Positions 28,509 to 38,239 of a stretch of 64,000 bases of DNA are shown in pieces. Below the pieces are notes generated by a model, which made no database searches, was not told where the DNA came from, and saw nothing but the letters and a program-made list of their open reading frames with translations. Location of the stretch: assembly GCF_001642995.1 (NCBI RefSeq), contig NZ_LOHS01000194.1:1-64000 (forward strand), written 5' to 3'. The DNA comes from Streptomyces jeddahensis. GTDB lineage: Bacteria; Actinomycetota; Actinomycetes; Streptomycetales; Streptomycetaceae. The first letter of the stretch is position 1. Each line of letters opens with the position of its first letter. Position numbers and translations under genes: made by a program.

Positions 28509-29393
28509 TTGGAAGCCGCCCGCATCGCCGTTCTGATGACCTCCCACAACAGGCGCGAGAAGACCCTGACCGCCCTGGCCGCACTGCGCCGGCAGCGCGG
28601 CCTGCCGCCCGGCACCGCGCTCTCCGTGCATCTCGTGGACGCGGGCAGCAGCGACGGCACCGCCCGGGCGGTCGCCGAGCGCTTTCCCGACGTCGACGTG
28701 ACGACGGTCGGTACGGACGTCTTCTGGGGCGAGGGGATGCGGCTGGCCGGCCACAGCAGCGACCGCCCCGACCTGCCGCCCTGCACTCACCGGTTGTGGC
28801 TCAACGACGACGTGACACTCGACGACGACGCGGTCGCCGAACTGCTGGCCACGGCGGACCGGCTGCCCGCACCTGCCGTGGTGGTCGGCGCGGTGCGCGC
28901 ATCCGACGGCTCCCGCACCACGTACTCGGGCCGACGGCGTACCCGCCCCCGCTGGCATCCGCGGTCGCACGACTTCGCCCTCGTCGAGCCGACCGGGCGC
29001 CCCGAGCCGTGTGACACCTTCAACGGCAACGTCGTGCTCGTGCCACGCGCCGCATACGACAGGCTCGGTGACATCGACCGCCGCTTCCGGCATTCGATGG
29101 GCGACTACGACTACGGGCTGCGCGCCCGCCGCGCGGGCATCCCGGTCCATGTCACACCGCGCCACGTGGGTGTCTGCGACACGAACCCTCCGGGCACGGG
29201 CTCACGGGAGCCCGGCATCGGGGTACGCGAGGCGCTACGCCGGGTCACTTCCCGGCGCGAACTGCCCCTCGCCGCCTGGTGGTCGTACTGCAACCGCCAT
29301 CTGTGGCCCTGGGCGCCGGTGTGGATGGTCTCGCCGTATCTGCTGACGGCCGCGCGGGCACTGACCGGTGGCCACGACCGGGCGGAGCGATGA
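28509..29393 (+). CDS. family 2 glycosyltransferase
   Basis: A 294-residue GT-A fold enzyme. It starts RIAVLMTSHNRREKTLTAL and has the nucleotide-sugar motifs LVDAGSSDGTARAV and NDDVTLDDDAV (DxD-like). A metal and acceptor region follows: TFNGNVVLVPRAAYDRLGDIDRRFRHSMGDYDYGLRARRAG by parts. The order fits GT2 rhamnosyl or glucosyl transferases; the sugar is unknown. The TTG at 28509 is chosen because AGGAG at 28499-28503 lies just upstream, overlapping the previous stop. Its stop overlaps the next gene's start, so it is translationally coupled on both sides. Confidence 0.85.
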   Translation: MEAARIAVLMTSHNRREKTLTALAALRRQRGLPPGTALSVHLVDAGSSDGTARAVAERFPDVDVTTVGTDVFWGEGMRLAGHSSDRPDLPPCTHRLWLNDDVTLDDDAVAELLATADRLPAPAVVVGAVRASDGSRTTYSGRRRTRPRWHPRSHDFALVEPTGRPEPCDTFNGNVVLVPRAAYDRLGDIDRRFRHSMGDYDYGLRARRAGIPVHVTPRHVGVCDTNPPGTGSREPGIGVREALRRVTSRRELPLAAWWSYCNRHLWPWAPVWMVSPYLLTAARALTGGHDRAER

Positions 29394-30733
29394 CGGCGCT
29401 GGTGACCATGGCCCCGCAGACACTCTTCATGGCGTGCGCCGGACTGCTGGTCTTCGGCGCACTGACCGTCATCTACATCCACTGTTCCGGCCTCGGCATC
29501 GGCCTGTTCGGTTGCACGGCCGCATGGGGCGTGGTCGCCGGCGCGCCGCCGTCCGTCCCGCTGGGCATCGACGCCCAGCCGGCGGACATCCTCGTCCTGG
29601 CCGCCCTGACGGCGGCACTGTTCACCCTGGTCAGCGGTCCGCGCCCGCCGTGCACGCCGGAGCTCGGGGCACTCGCCGTGCTGATGCTCCTGGTCCTCGG
29701 CTCGCTGGCCGCCGGGGCGGTCGCCCACGGTCTGCAGGCGGCCGGCAACGAGGCGCGTGTCTCGTTCCTCCATGTCTTCGGGGTCGCGGCCTACGTCGCG
29801 GTGGCGCGCCCGGGGCTCGACCTGCTGCCGGCCTTCCGCCGTGTGTGGATCGGGCTCGCACTGCTGAGCGCGCTGGTGGCGCTGATCGGCTGGTCGCGGT
29901 ACGGGATCGGCTCGAACAGCAGCCAGGTGCTGATCGACGGCCGGCTGGCCAACGGCCGCCCGGTCACGGCCGTCGCGGCACTGCTGATCTGCCAGGCGGC
30001 GCTGATCATGCTCGTTCTGGGCAGGCGGTGCGCCCGGCTGCTCGCCGGGATTCTGCTGCTGGTCATGGTGCTTCTGCAACACCGGTCCGTATGGGTCTGC
30101 GCCCTCGTCATGGTGGGCGGCTGGCTGCTGCTGCGGCCCCAGCACCGGCTGCGCGCGCTGGCCGGAACGGCCGCCGCCGTCGCGGTGGCCACGGTCGTGG
30201 TGCTGCTGGGGCACGGACTAGCGCTGATGGAGACCCTGGCCCAGTCGGCATCGGACGACCGCACGATGAACTGGCGCGTGGCGGGCTGGGCCAGCCTCCT
30301 CGAACAACTGCGGGACCTGCCGGACTGGCTGCTGGGGCGGCCCTTCGGCACCGGATTCGCGCGGCTCGGCAGCGCTCACGCCGTGATCGACGTGTCGCCC
30401 CACAACTACTACCTGCAGCTGCTGCTGCGCATCGGGCTCGTGGGGCTGGCCGCGCTCGCCCTCCTGCTGGTGTGCGCTCTGTGCCGCGTAGGGCGGCGGG
30501 ACAGCGTCGGGCTGCTGCTGTGGCTGCTGGTGCTCGGCGAGCTCGTCTTCTGGATCACGTATGCGCCGGGGCTCACCGGCGGCCTGCTGATCGGCCTGCT
30601 GCTGCGGTACGCCGCAGAGACGGGCCTGCGCCGGCCCGGGCGCGCGGCGCCACCGCCCCCGGTCCGGACCCTCCCTGCGACGGCCCTCGTGCAGCGTCCC
30701 GGCCGACAAGAGAACTCCCACGTACCGGTCTGA
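29390..30733 (+). CDS. O-antigen polymerase/ligase-like membrane protein (Wzy-type)
   Basis: A 447-residue integral membrane protein with about eleven predicted segments. There is a periplasmic loop near the middle and another one before the C-terminal spans. The pattern RPFGTGFARLGSAHAVIDVSPHNYYLQLLLRIGLVGL (by parts, near residue 330) is typical of the Wzy_C / O-antigen ligase family, which joins repeat units. The C-terminal 40 residues are soluble and Pro/Arg-rich. Sequence conservation in this family is low, so polymerase versus ligase cannot be told. The start (ATG 29390) overlaps the previous stop by 4 nt. Confidence 0.8.
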   Translation: MTALVTMAPQTLFMACAGLLVFGALTVIYIHCSGLGIGLFGCTAAWGVVAGAPPSVPLGIDAQPADILVLAALTAALFTLVSGPRPPCTPELGALAVLMLLVLGSLAAGAVAHGLQAAGNEARVSFLHVFGVAAYVAVARPGLDLLPAFRRVWIGLALLSALVALIGWSRYGIGSNSSQVLIDGRLANGRPVTAVAALLICQAALIMLVLGRRCARLLAGILLLVMVLLQHRSVWVCALVMVGGWLLLRPQHRLRALAGTAAAVAVATVVVLLGHGLALMETLAQSASDDRTMNWRVAGWASLLEQLRDLPDWLLGRPFGTGFARLGSAHAVIDVSPHNYYLQLLLRIGLVGLAALALLLVCALCRVGRRDSVGLLLWLLVLGELVFWITYAPGLTGGLLIGLLLRYAAETGLRRPGRAAPPPPVRTLPATALVQRPGRQENSHVPV

Positions 30734-30749
30734 CTGGAGGTCCCCTCCC

Positions 30750-31847
30750 ATGGCGCCGCCCACCGTCCTTCACGTGACCAACGACAGGGTCCTGGACCAC
30801 AACGTCAGCTTCGGCAGAGGATTCGCCGCTCTCTGCCAGGAGGGCCTCATCCGGCACCACGCGGTCGCCCCGTCCGCCGATGCGCTGCGGCACGGCCCCG
30901 CCCGGGCCTTGCGTGAACTGGCCGATGTGGCCGGGGAGATCCGGCCCGACGTGATGTTCGTCCAGCCCATCGGCTCCCTCCCGTGGACCGACGACTACCT
31001 GGCCGCACTGCTGCGCCGGGCGGGCTCGCCGCACACGCTCTTCTGGGAGGGCGACGCGATCTGCGAGGACAAGGCGAGGCGGAGCCACCGCCTGGTCTGG
31101 TACCGCGCCTCGGACACCGTGTGCGCCACGGGACTGGGCGCCACGCGCCGTGTGCTGAGCCGCTTCACCCGCCGCTCCCCGCGCTACGTCCCGAACGTGG
31201 TCCCCGGTCGGCTGCTCACCCCGGCCCCCATCCCGCCCATCGCCGAAGCGGTGCACGACGCCGTGCAGATCGGCGGTCTCTATCTGAGGTTCGGCCTGTA
31301 CGAGGGCGTCGCGGGCGCACGCGAGCGGCGCCGTACCGTGCAGGGCGTCCGCCGGCTGCCCGGTTGCCGCACGGCTGTGTACGGCACGGGATGGCGCGGC
31401 CGCGGGGCGCTCGGCCCACTGCCGTACGACGCGCAGGTCAGCACGTTGCGCAGGGCGAGGTTCAGCTTCAGCTGGAGCCACTTCCCAGGCCGGCTCGGCG
31501 AGTTCTCGGACCGGCTGCCCATCAGCATGTACGCCGGCCGCCCGCACATCGGCACCCGGCCCGGCCCGGTCGGCTGGCTACCCGGCCGTGATCAGGGGCT
31601 GCTGCTGGCCGACTCGCCCGCCGAGGCCGTCGCTCTGGCGCGGGAACTGCTGGGCACCGACGACGCCACGCTCGACGCCATGGGCCGCGCCCTGCACGAG
31701 TGGGTCCGCGACCGGCTCACGGAACGGAACGCGCTGCTGCACATGCTCGGCCCGATCCTCGGCCTGCCCGCACCGCCCGCCGATCCATGGGACGCGATCA
31801 CCGCGATGGAGACCCAGGACAGGGACGGGGACCGGGTGCACGCATGA
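30750..31847 (+). CDS. glycosyltransferase-like protein, family uncertain
   Basis: A 365-residue protein with GT-B-like organisation: an N-terminal VLHVTNDRVLDHNVSFGRGF, a middle VPNVVPGRLLTP, and a C-terminal half containing VYGTGWRGRG and FSDRLPISMYAGRPHIGTRPG, in the place where GT4 enzymes bind nucleotide sugar. The usual E(x)7E motif is not evident, so the fold is inferred mainly from pattern and context. GGAGG lies about 10 nt before the ATG. It sits between the polymerase and flippase genes and its stop overlaps the flippase start. Confidence 0.65.
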   Translation: MAPPTVLHVTNDRVLDHNVSFGRGFAALCQEGLIRHHAVAPSADALRHGPARALRELADVAGEIRPDVMFVQPIGSLPWTDDYLAALLRRAGSPHTLFWEGDAICEDKARRSHRLVWYRASDTVCATGLGATRRVLSRFTRRSPRYVPNVVPGRLLTPAPIPPIAEAVHDAVQIGGLYLRFGLYEGVAGARERRRTVQGVRRLPGCRTAVYGTGWRGRGALGPLPYDAQVSTLRRARFSFSWSHFPGRLGEFSDRLPISMYAGRPHIGTRPGPVGWLPGRDQGLLLADSPAEAVALARELLGTDDATLDAMGRALHEWVRDRLTERNALLHMLGPILGLPAPPADPWDAITAMETQDRDGDRVHA

Positions 31848-33373
31848 CGCCCCTCACCGCGCTCACGGTCCGGGGGATGCGCTGGACGTACCTCGGCACC
31901 GCGGCCGGACTCGCCGTCCAGCTCCCGTACACGGTCGCCATGGCACGGCTCCTCTCGCCCGCGGACTTCGGCCTCATGGCGATGGCCGGGCTGACGCTGC
32001 GGCTCGTCGACCACTTCGCCCGGTGCGGCCTGAGCACCGCCGTGGTGCAGCGTCCGGCGCTTACCCAGCGAGACGTCCGGGCCGTGTTCACCCTGGCCAT
32101 GGCCACCGGCACCGGCGGCGTGACGGTCCTCTGGTGCATCGCCCCCTATGTCACGCGCCTGCTCCAGGCATCCCCCGAACTGACGTCCCTGTCGCGCGTC
32201 CTCGGGCTGTCCCTGCTGACCACGGCTCTGGGCGCCGTGGCGAACGGGCTGCTCCGCCGCGGCATGCGCTACCGCACCGTCGCCCTGGTCGACTTCGTCT
32301 CGTACGCCGCCGGGTACTGCGGCATCGGCCTCACGTCCGCACTCCTCGGCAGCGGTGCCTGGAGCCTCGCCCATGCCGCCCTCGGCCAGAGTCTGTCGGC
32401 GGCTCTTCTCTCGTACCTGCTGGTCAGGCACCCGGTGAAGCCGCTGTTCGACCTGCGGGCGATGCGCGGGGTCGCCGGCTTCGGCGCCACGGTCTCGGTC
32501 AACGGATTCCTCGAGTTCCTCACCGCGAACTTCGGCGGCTTCGTCATCGGCCGTTGCGCGGGCGCCACGGCGGCGGGGCTCCACAACCGTGCCGCGTATC
32601 TGACCGCGCTGCCGCTCGAGCAGCTGTCGGGCGCAGCGAGCAAGGTCCTCTTCCCCGCCTTCAGCCGCATCCAGGGCCAGAGCGGCCGGCTCGGCGCCGT
32701 GTACGCCGACTGCACCGCGCTGACCACATTGCTCTTCCTCACCCTCTCGGCGGTCATCGCGGCGAGCGGCGACCAGCTGGTGGCGGTGCTGCTCGGCGGC
32801 CAGTGGCAGGGCAGCGCGGAGCTGGTGCCGGTGCTGGCCCTGGCCTCGGCACTCAGCCTCGTGGTGCACTTCCCGGCCGTGCTGGTGGAGGCCATGGGAG
32901 CGGTGGGCGGCAAGGCCGTCATCCAGCTGGTGCAGCTGGCCGTGCTCGTGGCAGGAACGGCCATCGCGCTGTTCCTCGGCTGCGGGGTGTACGGACTGGT
33001 GGTGGTCGTACTCGTCGGACGCCTCACCGAGCACGCCCTGTACTGCTGCTGGCTGAACCGGCTGTTCCCGGCCGCCCGGCGGGCGGTGGCCAGGGCGTAC
33101 GCGGAGGCCGCGGCGGTCGCCGCCGTGGTGTGGGGCGCGGTGTGGACCATCGGACGCTCGCTGGAGGGTGCGTGCCCGCCGACGGCGACGCTCACCGCAC
33201 AACTGACGGCCGCGGGCGTGCTGATGCTGTGCTGCCTGCGGTACGGGACGGGGCTGTGCGCGGTGCGGGTCGCGCGCGAACGAGGACTGCTGCCGACGGT
33301 GTTCAGGCGGAAGGAGCACCAGTTCGGGCGGAAAGAGCACGAGTTCGGGCGGAAAGCACAGGAGAACGCATGA
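31844..33373 (+). CDS. polysaccharide flippase (Wzx/MurJ-like)
   Basis: A 509-residue membrane protein with about twelve predicted segments, in the MOP superfamily. It shows the order seen in Wzx flippases: RWTYLGTAAGLAVQLPYTVAMARLLSPADFGLMAMAG (by parts), a later LSGAASKVLFPAFSRIQG and VLLGGQWQGSAELVPVLALASALS. It should move lipid-linked repeat units across the membrane for the polymerase encoded two genes upstream. The C-terminus ends in a 21-bp DNA repeat giving two RKEHxFG units and a partial third, which is unusual for the family. The start overlaps the upstream stop and the stop overlaps the downstream ATG. Confidence 0.85.
   Translation: MTPLTALTVRGMRWTYLGTAAGLAVQLPYTVAMARLLSPADFGLMAMAGLTLRLVDHFARCGLSTAVVQRPALTQRDVRAVFTLAMATGTGGVTVLWCIAPYVTRLLQASPELTSLSRVLGLSLLTTALGAVANGLLRRGMRYRTVALVDFVSYAAGYCGIGLTSALLGSGAWSLAHAALGQSLSAALLSYLLVRHPVKPLFDLRAMRGVAGFGATVSVNGFLEFLTANFGGFVIGRCAGATAAGLHNRAAYLTALPLEQLSGAASKVLFPAFSRIQGQSGRLGAVYADCTALTTLLFLTLSAVIAASGDQLVAVLLGGQWQGSAELVPVLALASALSLVVHFPAVLVEAMGAVGGKAVIQLVQLAVLVAGTAIALFLGCGVYGLVVVVLVGRLTEHALYCCWLNRLFPAARRAVARAYAEAAAVAAVVWGAVWTIGRSLEGACPPTATLTAQLTAAGVLMLCCLRYGTGLCAVRVARERGLLPTVFRRKEHQFGRKEHEFGRKAQENA
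33307..33360 (+). repeat. 21-bp tandem repeat at the flippase 3' end
   Basis: Two near-identical 21-bp units and part of a third encode RKEHQFG, RKEHEFG and RK. They lie just before the overlap with the next glycosyltransferase gene and look like a recent slippage expansion. Confidence 0.85.
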
Positions 33374-34545
33374 GGATCGCACTCGCGGGACCCGCGGACA
33401 TCCCCCTGCTCGCCCGGCTCCTCGCCCCCGCGGCAGAACCCGGGCTCCCGCCTGGTCTCGGCAGTTCGATCATCCCGCACCTCGCCACCGAGTTCTCCCA
33501 CGGCGGCCACGAGGTCACCGTGGTCACCCTGAGCCGCGGTGTGGAGCAGCCCGTACGGTGCCGGATCGGCCCGGTCGACGTGGTCGTCGGCGGCTTCCGG
33601 ACACGCCATTACGCCCGGGACGCGCTCCGCGCGGAGCGCCGCACCGTAAGCGCGCTCCTGGACTCCCTCGACGTGGACCTCGCGCACGCTCACTGGACCT
33701 ACGAGTTCGCTCTCGGTGCCCTCGCGACCCGCCATCCCGTCCTGGTCACCGTGCACGACTGGGCTCCCGCCGTTCTCCGCCGACGCCGCGACGCCTACCG
33801 GGCCATGCGCATGGCGATGCAGGGTGTCTGCGTTGCCAGGGCACGGCACATGACGGCGGTCTCGCCGTACGTCGGGCAGGCCCTGGCGCGCTTCGTGCCC
33901 CGCGCGGCCGCCGTCGTGCCGAACGGGGTGCCGGACGACTTCTGCGTCCCGGACGTCCGTACCACCCGCGGCACAGGCCATCGCGTCCTTTCCATCAGCA
34001 CGGACTTCGACCGGCTCAAGAACGGCGCCGCCCTGATCGCCGGGTTCGCCTCCGTACGGGCCGAACTACCGGGAGTCCGGCTGACCCTGGCCGGCCACGG
34101 CTACGAGCCCGGCGGCCCTGCCGAGACCTGGGCCCGGGCGCGCGGACTGGCCGACGGCATCGTGTTCGCCGGGCCGGTACCGGCCGAGCGCGTACCCGTG
34201 CTCCTGGATGACGCGGATCTGTTCGTGGCCCCCACCCTCGAGGAGTCCTTCGGCATGACCGTTCTGGAGTCGATGGCGCGAGGACTTCCCGTCGTGGGCG
34301 GTCACCGGTCTGGGGCGGTGCCGTGGCTGCTGGACGGCGGGCGCGCGGGCGTTCTGGTCGACGTACGCAGGCCGCGGGACATCGCCCGGGGAATCCTCGG
34401 CCTCGCTCTCGACTCGGCCGGCCGGGAACGGATCGGGCGGGCGGCACTCGCGCGGGCACGCGAGTTCACCGTGTCCGCCTCGGCCGCGCGCTACCTGCGG
34501 CAGTACCGGCACGTCGTACGGGGGACGACGCGAGGCGCCCGCTGA
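33370..34545 (+). CDS. family 4 glycosyltransferase
   Basis: A 391-residue GT-B enzyme. The N-terminal domain has GLGSSIIPHLATEFSHGGHEVTVVT, the acceptor-side glycine-rich loop of GT4. The C-terminal domain has LSISTDFDRLKNGAALI and the donor-binding EESFGMTVLESMARGLPVVG, which holds the conserved E(x)7E. The sugar cannot be predicted. The ATG overlaps the flippase stop (ATGA), so it is part of the same rightward operon. It ends before a 58-bp gap and another GT4 gene. Confidence 0.87.
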   Translation: MRIALAGPADIPLLARLLAPAAEPGLPPGLGSSIIPHLATEFSHGGHEVTVVTLSRGVEQPVRCRIGPVDVVVGGFRTRHYARDALRAERRTVSALLDSLDVDLAHAHWTYEFALGALATRHPVLVTVHDWAPAVLRRRRDAYRAMRMAMQGVCVARARHMTAVSPYVGQALARFVPRAAAVVPNGVPDDFCVPDVRTTRGTGHRVLSISTDFDRLKNGAALIAGFASVRAELPGVRLTLAGHGYEPGGPAETWARARGLADGIVFAGPVPAERVPVLLDDADLFVAPTLEESFGMTVLESMARGLPVVGGHRSGAVPWLLDGGRAGVLVDVRRPRDIARGILGLALDSAGRERIGRAALARAREFTVSASAARYLRQYRHVVRGTTRGAR

Positions 34546-34603
34546 GTCCGCCGCGTTCCCCCATCCCCTCGCCCGCCGTGAAAGCCGTACGACCGGAGGA
34601 CCG

Positions 34604-35794
34604 ATGACCCACCCGAGCGCCCCACGTCCCCTGCGCGTCCTGCACGTCTTTCCCGAACTCCGGGCGTCGGGAGCGGAGGTCATGCTGCGTTCCGCCGGAG
34701 CGGCATGGCGGGAGCACGGGATCATCCCGGACATCCTGGCCATTGGTCCTTCCACCGGCCCCTACGCCGCCGAACTGCGCGCCGCGGGTTACCGGATCCT
34801 GCACGAGAGCGACAGAAACCGTGGGCGTCTGCTGTACGGCCTGCGGAAGCTCGTCCGCTCAGAGCGCTACGACGTCGTGCATCTGCACACCGAGTGGGCC
34901 AACTTCTGGCTCGGCGCCGCCGCCCGCGCCGCCGGAGCCGGAGTCGTCCGGACCGTCCACAACGTCTTCGAGTTCGAACGGCTCCTGCGCCTCGAACGCG
35001 CCGTGCAGCGGCGTATCACTGCCAGGGCCCGTTCCTGGACCCACGTGGCGGTCAGCGCCAGCGTGGCCGCCAACGAGGAGCGCCGTTTCGGCCCCCGCCC
35101 CCGGGTCATCGACAACTGGTGCGACGGCTGCTTCGAGCCGCCCACACCCGGCCGGCGTGCCGCCGCCAGGTCCGCGCTGGGACTCGCCGACCACCACATC
35201 GCCCTGGTGAGCGTCGGCAACTGCGCCCCGCAGAAGCGGCACGAAGCCGTCCTCCAGGCCATGGGTGACCCCTCCGCACCGGACGACCTCGTGTACGTAC
35301 ACGTCGGCCAGGAGAAGCCGGACCAGGGCGAACGGCAGCTCGCCCGCGAGCTCGGCCTCGGGGAACGCGTCCGGTTCCTGGGCTGCGTGCACCCGCTGGA
35401 CGCGCTGCACGCAGCCGACGTCTTCGTCATGCCGTCCACGCACGAGGGCTCCAGCGTGGCCGCCATCGAGGCGCTCTCCACCGGACTGCCGCTGGTCCTC
35501 GCGAATGCGCCCGGCCTGCGGGACCTGGCGACGCCCTCAGAGCCCTCGGTCATCCTCACCGAGGTGGATCCCGCCGCGCTCCTGGACGCCCTCGCTCGCG
35601 CGTCCCGCGGCAGGGCGCCCTTGCCCGGGCAGCGGTTCAGCATGGCGCGGAGTGTGGCGCAGTACGCCGAGCTCTGCCACCAGGTCGCCGCCACCCGCCG
35701 ACCACGGGTGGCCGGAGGCCGGGCCTCTGTCGGTCCAGCAGCCTCTCGCGCCGCGCGGCACGATGCGCATGAAGGTCGAGCGTCTGCCCGCTGA
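34604..35794 (+). CDS. family 4 glycosyltransferase
   Basis: A 396-residue GT-B enzyme. The start VLHVFPELRASGAEVMLRSAGAAW has the GT4 loop that binds the acceptor; VHLHTEWANFW and VVRTVHNVFEF follow. The C-terminal domain contains VSVGNCAPQKRHEAVLQAM, then THEGSSVAAIEALSTGLPLVLAN with the donor-binding acidic residues (E and E eight apart). The last 50 residues are basic and low complexity. GGAGGA is 7 nt before the ATG. It is the last gene of the rightward block and converges with the next two GT genes. Confidence 0.86.
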   Translation: MTHPSAPRPLRVLHVFPELRASGAEVMLRSAGAAWREHGIIPDILAIGPSTGPYAAELRAAGYRILHESDRNRGRLLYGLRKLVRSERYDVVHLHTEWANFWLGAAARAAGAGVVRTVHNVFEFERLLRLERAVQRRITARARSWTHVAVSASVAANEERRFGPRPRVIDNWCDGCFEPPTPGRRAAARSALGLADHHIALVSVGNCAPQKRHEAVLQAMGDPSAPDDLVYVHVGQEKPDQGERQLARELGLGERVRFLGCVHPLDALHAADVFVMPSTHEGSSVAAIEALSTGLPLVLANAPGLRDLATPSEPSVILTEVDPAALLDALARASRGRAPLPGQRFSMARSVAQYAELCHQVAATRRPRVAGGRASVGPAASRAARHDAHEGRASAR

Positions 35795-35948
35795 GACCAA
35801 CCGGCCGCTCGACCGGCCTGAATCCCGTAGCCGACTCGACGCCGAAGACCCGACCCCCATCCGGCGGCACAGCAACCGCCGACGGATCCTGCACCTGCCG
35901 ACCGGGCCGACCCGGGCTCCGCGATCGCTCCGTCGCCGAGCTGCTCCT

Positions 35949-37070
35949 TCAACGGGCCGCCAGCAACCTCTCGATGCCTTCCACAGACCGGGCGCTCATG
36001 CCCTCGACGGTGTAACGGGCCGCATCGCTCCGGCAGGCCCGGCGCAGTGTCTCCAGCAGCGCCGGGCGGGTGAGGAGTCCGGCCACGGCTTCCCCGTACG
36101 CCCGCGCGCCGCCCGGCACGATCAGCGCGTTGCGGCCGTGCTCCAGGTAGCCGAACTCCGGAGCGTGGTCGGCGTCCGGGGACGCGACCAGCGGACAGCG
36201 CAGCGCGAAGGAGTCCACGGCGGCGAGCCCCACCAGGCCGGGCAGCATCAGCACGTCCGAAGCCGCGCCCGCCAGTGCCTTGGCCCGCCCCGACAGCGGG
36301 CCCAGGTACACCACACAGCGGCCTGCCGCCTGGGCCGCCCGCACTCTCGCTCTCTCCTCTCCGTCGCCCGCGACCAACAACCGGAAACCGGGCAGGCGTT
36401 CAGCGGCGTGCGCGGCCGCGGCCAGCAGGAACGGAATCCGTTTGGGGCCGTCGAGCCCTCCGAGGTAGAGGGCGGTACGACCGGGTTCGAGTGCGTGCCT
36501 GCGGCGGAACGCCGCCAGTTCCTCCTCGGTGACCGCGTCGACGGCCGCCGCCAGGGCCGTGGTGTCGATGGCGTTGTCGACGACGGTGATCCGATCGGCT
36601 GGGAACCCCTCTCGTGCGACATGCCGCGCACCCTGTTCCGTATAGGCGAAGAACCAGTCCGCCCTGCGGGTGAGCGCGGACTTCGCGGCACGCGCCAGCG
36701 GCCCGGCACGCCGGGTGTACGTGCGGCCGTGGCCGAAGAGCGCGACGGCGGGTCCGCCACGGCACGCCAGCCACGGGTAACTCTCCAGATTGCGCAGCGC
36801 CTGTTCGAGGATCAGCACGTCGGCCCCCCGGGCAAGGTCACCGATCCGCCGCCACAACAGCTCCCGGCCGCCGATATGGAACACCCGCTGGGCCAGCTGG
36901 ACGGAACCCGGCAGCCGACAGCTGTCGCCCCGGGCGGCGAGTGCCCCGGTGGGGCGGCCGTGCGCCACTGTGAGGTCGATGCCCCGCAAGGCGAGGTCCG
37001 CCGCCAGGCGTTCGAAGAACGGCACCCTGTAGCGGGCGAGATAGGGCTGCACCACGGTGACATGTGTCAT
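35949..37070 (-). CDS. family 4 glycosyltransferase
   Basis: A 373-residue GT-B enzyme with the N-terminal VVQPYLARYRVPFFERLAADLALRG, typical of GT4 members that begin with an YRVPFF motif. The C-terminal domain has LYLGGLDGPKRIPFLLAAA and LVAGDGEERARV, and GLVGLAAVDSFALRCPLVA in the donor site. The usual EGFG is replaced by GLVGLAAVDS, a known variant. The ATG at 37070 overlaps the stop of the next GT gene by 4 nt, so it is the downstream partner in a leftward operon. The frame that extends beyond 37070 is not coding. Confidence 0.85.
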   Translation of the reverse strand: MTHVTVVQPYLARYRVPFFERLAADLALRGIDLTVAHGRPTGALAARGDSCRLPGSVQLAQRVFHIGGRELLWRRIGDLARGADVLILEQALRNLESYPWLACRGGPAVALFGHGRTYTRRAGPLARAAKSALTRRADWFFAYTEQGARHVAREGFPADRITVVDNAIDTTALAAAVDAVTEEELAAFRRRHALEPGRTALYLGGLDGPKRIPFLLAAAAHAAERLPGFRLLVAGDGEERARVRAAQAAGRCVVYLGPLSGRAKALAGAASDVLMLPGLVGLAAVDSFALRCPLVASPDADHAPEFGYLEHGRNALIVPGGARAYGEAVAGLLTRPALLETLRRACRSDAARYTVEGMSARSVEGIERLLAAR

Positions 37071-38239
37071 GCGGGTTCCCTCACACCGGCCTTCTTCGCT
37101 GCTCCGGTTGAGGCGGCCAGGTCGGCGTACAAGGCGGTCATCCGGTCCGTCCAGATCCTCTGGGCGAAGTGGTCCGCGTACATCTGGCGGCAGTGGGCGC
37201 GCAGAGCGGGGAACCGCGCTGCGGCCTCCGCCAGCACGGGCGAAAAGGGACGGCCCCACCGCACGACGAGGCCCGTGCCGCTCTCGCGCACCGACTCCGC
37301 CACCGAAGAACCGTCGAAGGCGAGGACCGGCAGGCCCGCGGCCAGGGACTCGATGTAGACGAGCGGCACCGCACCCTCGTACACCCGGCTGGAGAAGACC
37401 AGTCCGCGCCAGGAGGGCATCCGCCGGCGCAGTTCGGACCGGTCAAGGCTGCCCAGGAACCGCACCGACCCGGGAGCCGCGGCACGGCAGGCCGCGAGGA
37501 GCGGGCCGTCCCCGACAACGTCCAGCGGCTGGTCGTCCGACCATTGGCCGAGGAGTTCGAGCACGCCCTTCTCGGGCGTGAGGCGGGCGGCGACCAGCCA
37601 GCGGCCGGTGTCGCCGGGCGGGTCCTGGTGGAGCGGTGCTTCGACGAAGTTGGGTACGAGCGCGAGGCGTTCGGCCGCCACTCCCGCGCGCAGATACGTA
37701 CGCAGGCTCAGCGTGGACAGCACCACGAGCCGGTCGGCGCGGGCGAGCAGCGGATCCGCCGCGGCGCCGTGCCGGCCCGCCCAGGCCAGGGGAAGCGTCG
37801 CGAGCCGCGAGTCCCGGTAGCAGCCGTGGCGCAGGCCCGCCCACCGCTCGCCGTCCAGGCAGCGGGTGCACTCCGCGCCCTGGCGGTAGAGGGTCCCGGC
37901 GGCGCACAGCGACCGGTAGTTGTGCAGCGTCGCGACGAGGGGACCGGCCCAGTCCCTCACCCAGGACCTGCCGAAATTGGGGAAGAGGTTGTGGACGTGG
38001 ACGATGTCCGGGTCGTAGGCGCGGAGCAGGTGGAGGGGGTCGGCACCCCGCCCGGCCGCCACGCGCACGGCGGCCCGCAGCGGGTAGAGGGGGTCCCGGG
38101 CCAGCTCGTCGGTGTGGGCGGCGAACAGCTCCACGTCGTGGCCCGCCGCGCGCAGCGCCCGCGTCTGGTCGAGTACGGCCTCGTTCTCGCCGCTGGGCTG
38201 CCCGGAGGCGTAGAAGCTGTGGACGAGTGCGATCCTCAT
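37067..38239 (-). CDS. family 4 glycosyltransferase
   Basis: A 390-residue GT-B enzyme: MRIALVHSFYASGQPSGENEAVLDQTRAL at the N-terminus with the acceptor loop, then VHVHNLFPNF and a Cys-containing CTRCLDGERWAGLRHGCYRDS insert typical of one GT4 subgroup. The C-terminal part has LVAARLTPEKGVLELL and RVYEGAVPLVYIESLAAGLPVLAF with the donor-site acidic residues. The start lies inside the first unit of a 17-bp triple repeat that bridges it to the methyltransferase gene upstream. Confidence 0.87.
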   Translation of the reverse strand: MRIALVHSFYASGQPSGENEAVLDQTRALRAAGHDVELFAAHTDELARDPLYPLRAAVRVAAGRGADPLHLLRAYDPDIVHVHNLFPNFGRSWVRDWAGPLVATLHNYRSLCAAGTLYRQGAECTRCLDGERWAGLRHGCYRDSRLATLPLAWAGRHGAAADPLLARADRLVVLSTLSLRTYLRAGVAAERLALVPNFVEAPLHQDPPGDTGRWLVAARLTPEKGVLELLGQWSDDQPLDVVGDGPLLAACRAAAPGSVRFLGSLDRSELRRRMPSWRGLVFSSRVYEGAVPLVYIESLAAGLPVLAFDGSSVAESVRESGTGLVVRWGRPFSPVLAEAAARFPALRAHCRQMYADHFAQRIWTDRMTALYADLAASTGAAKKAGVREPA

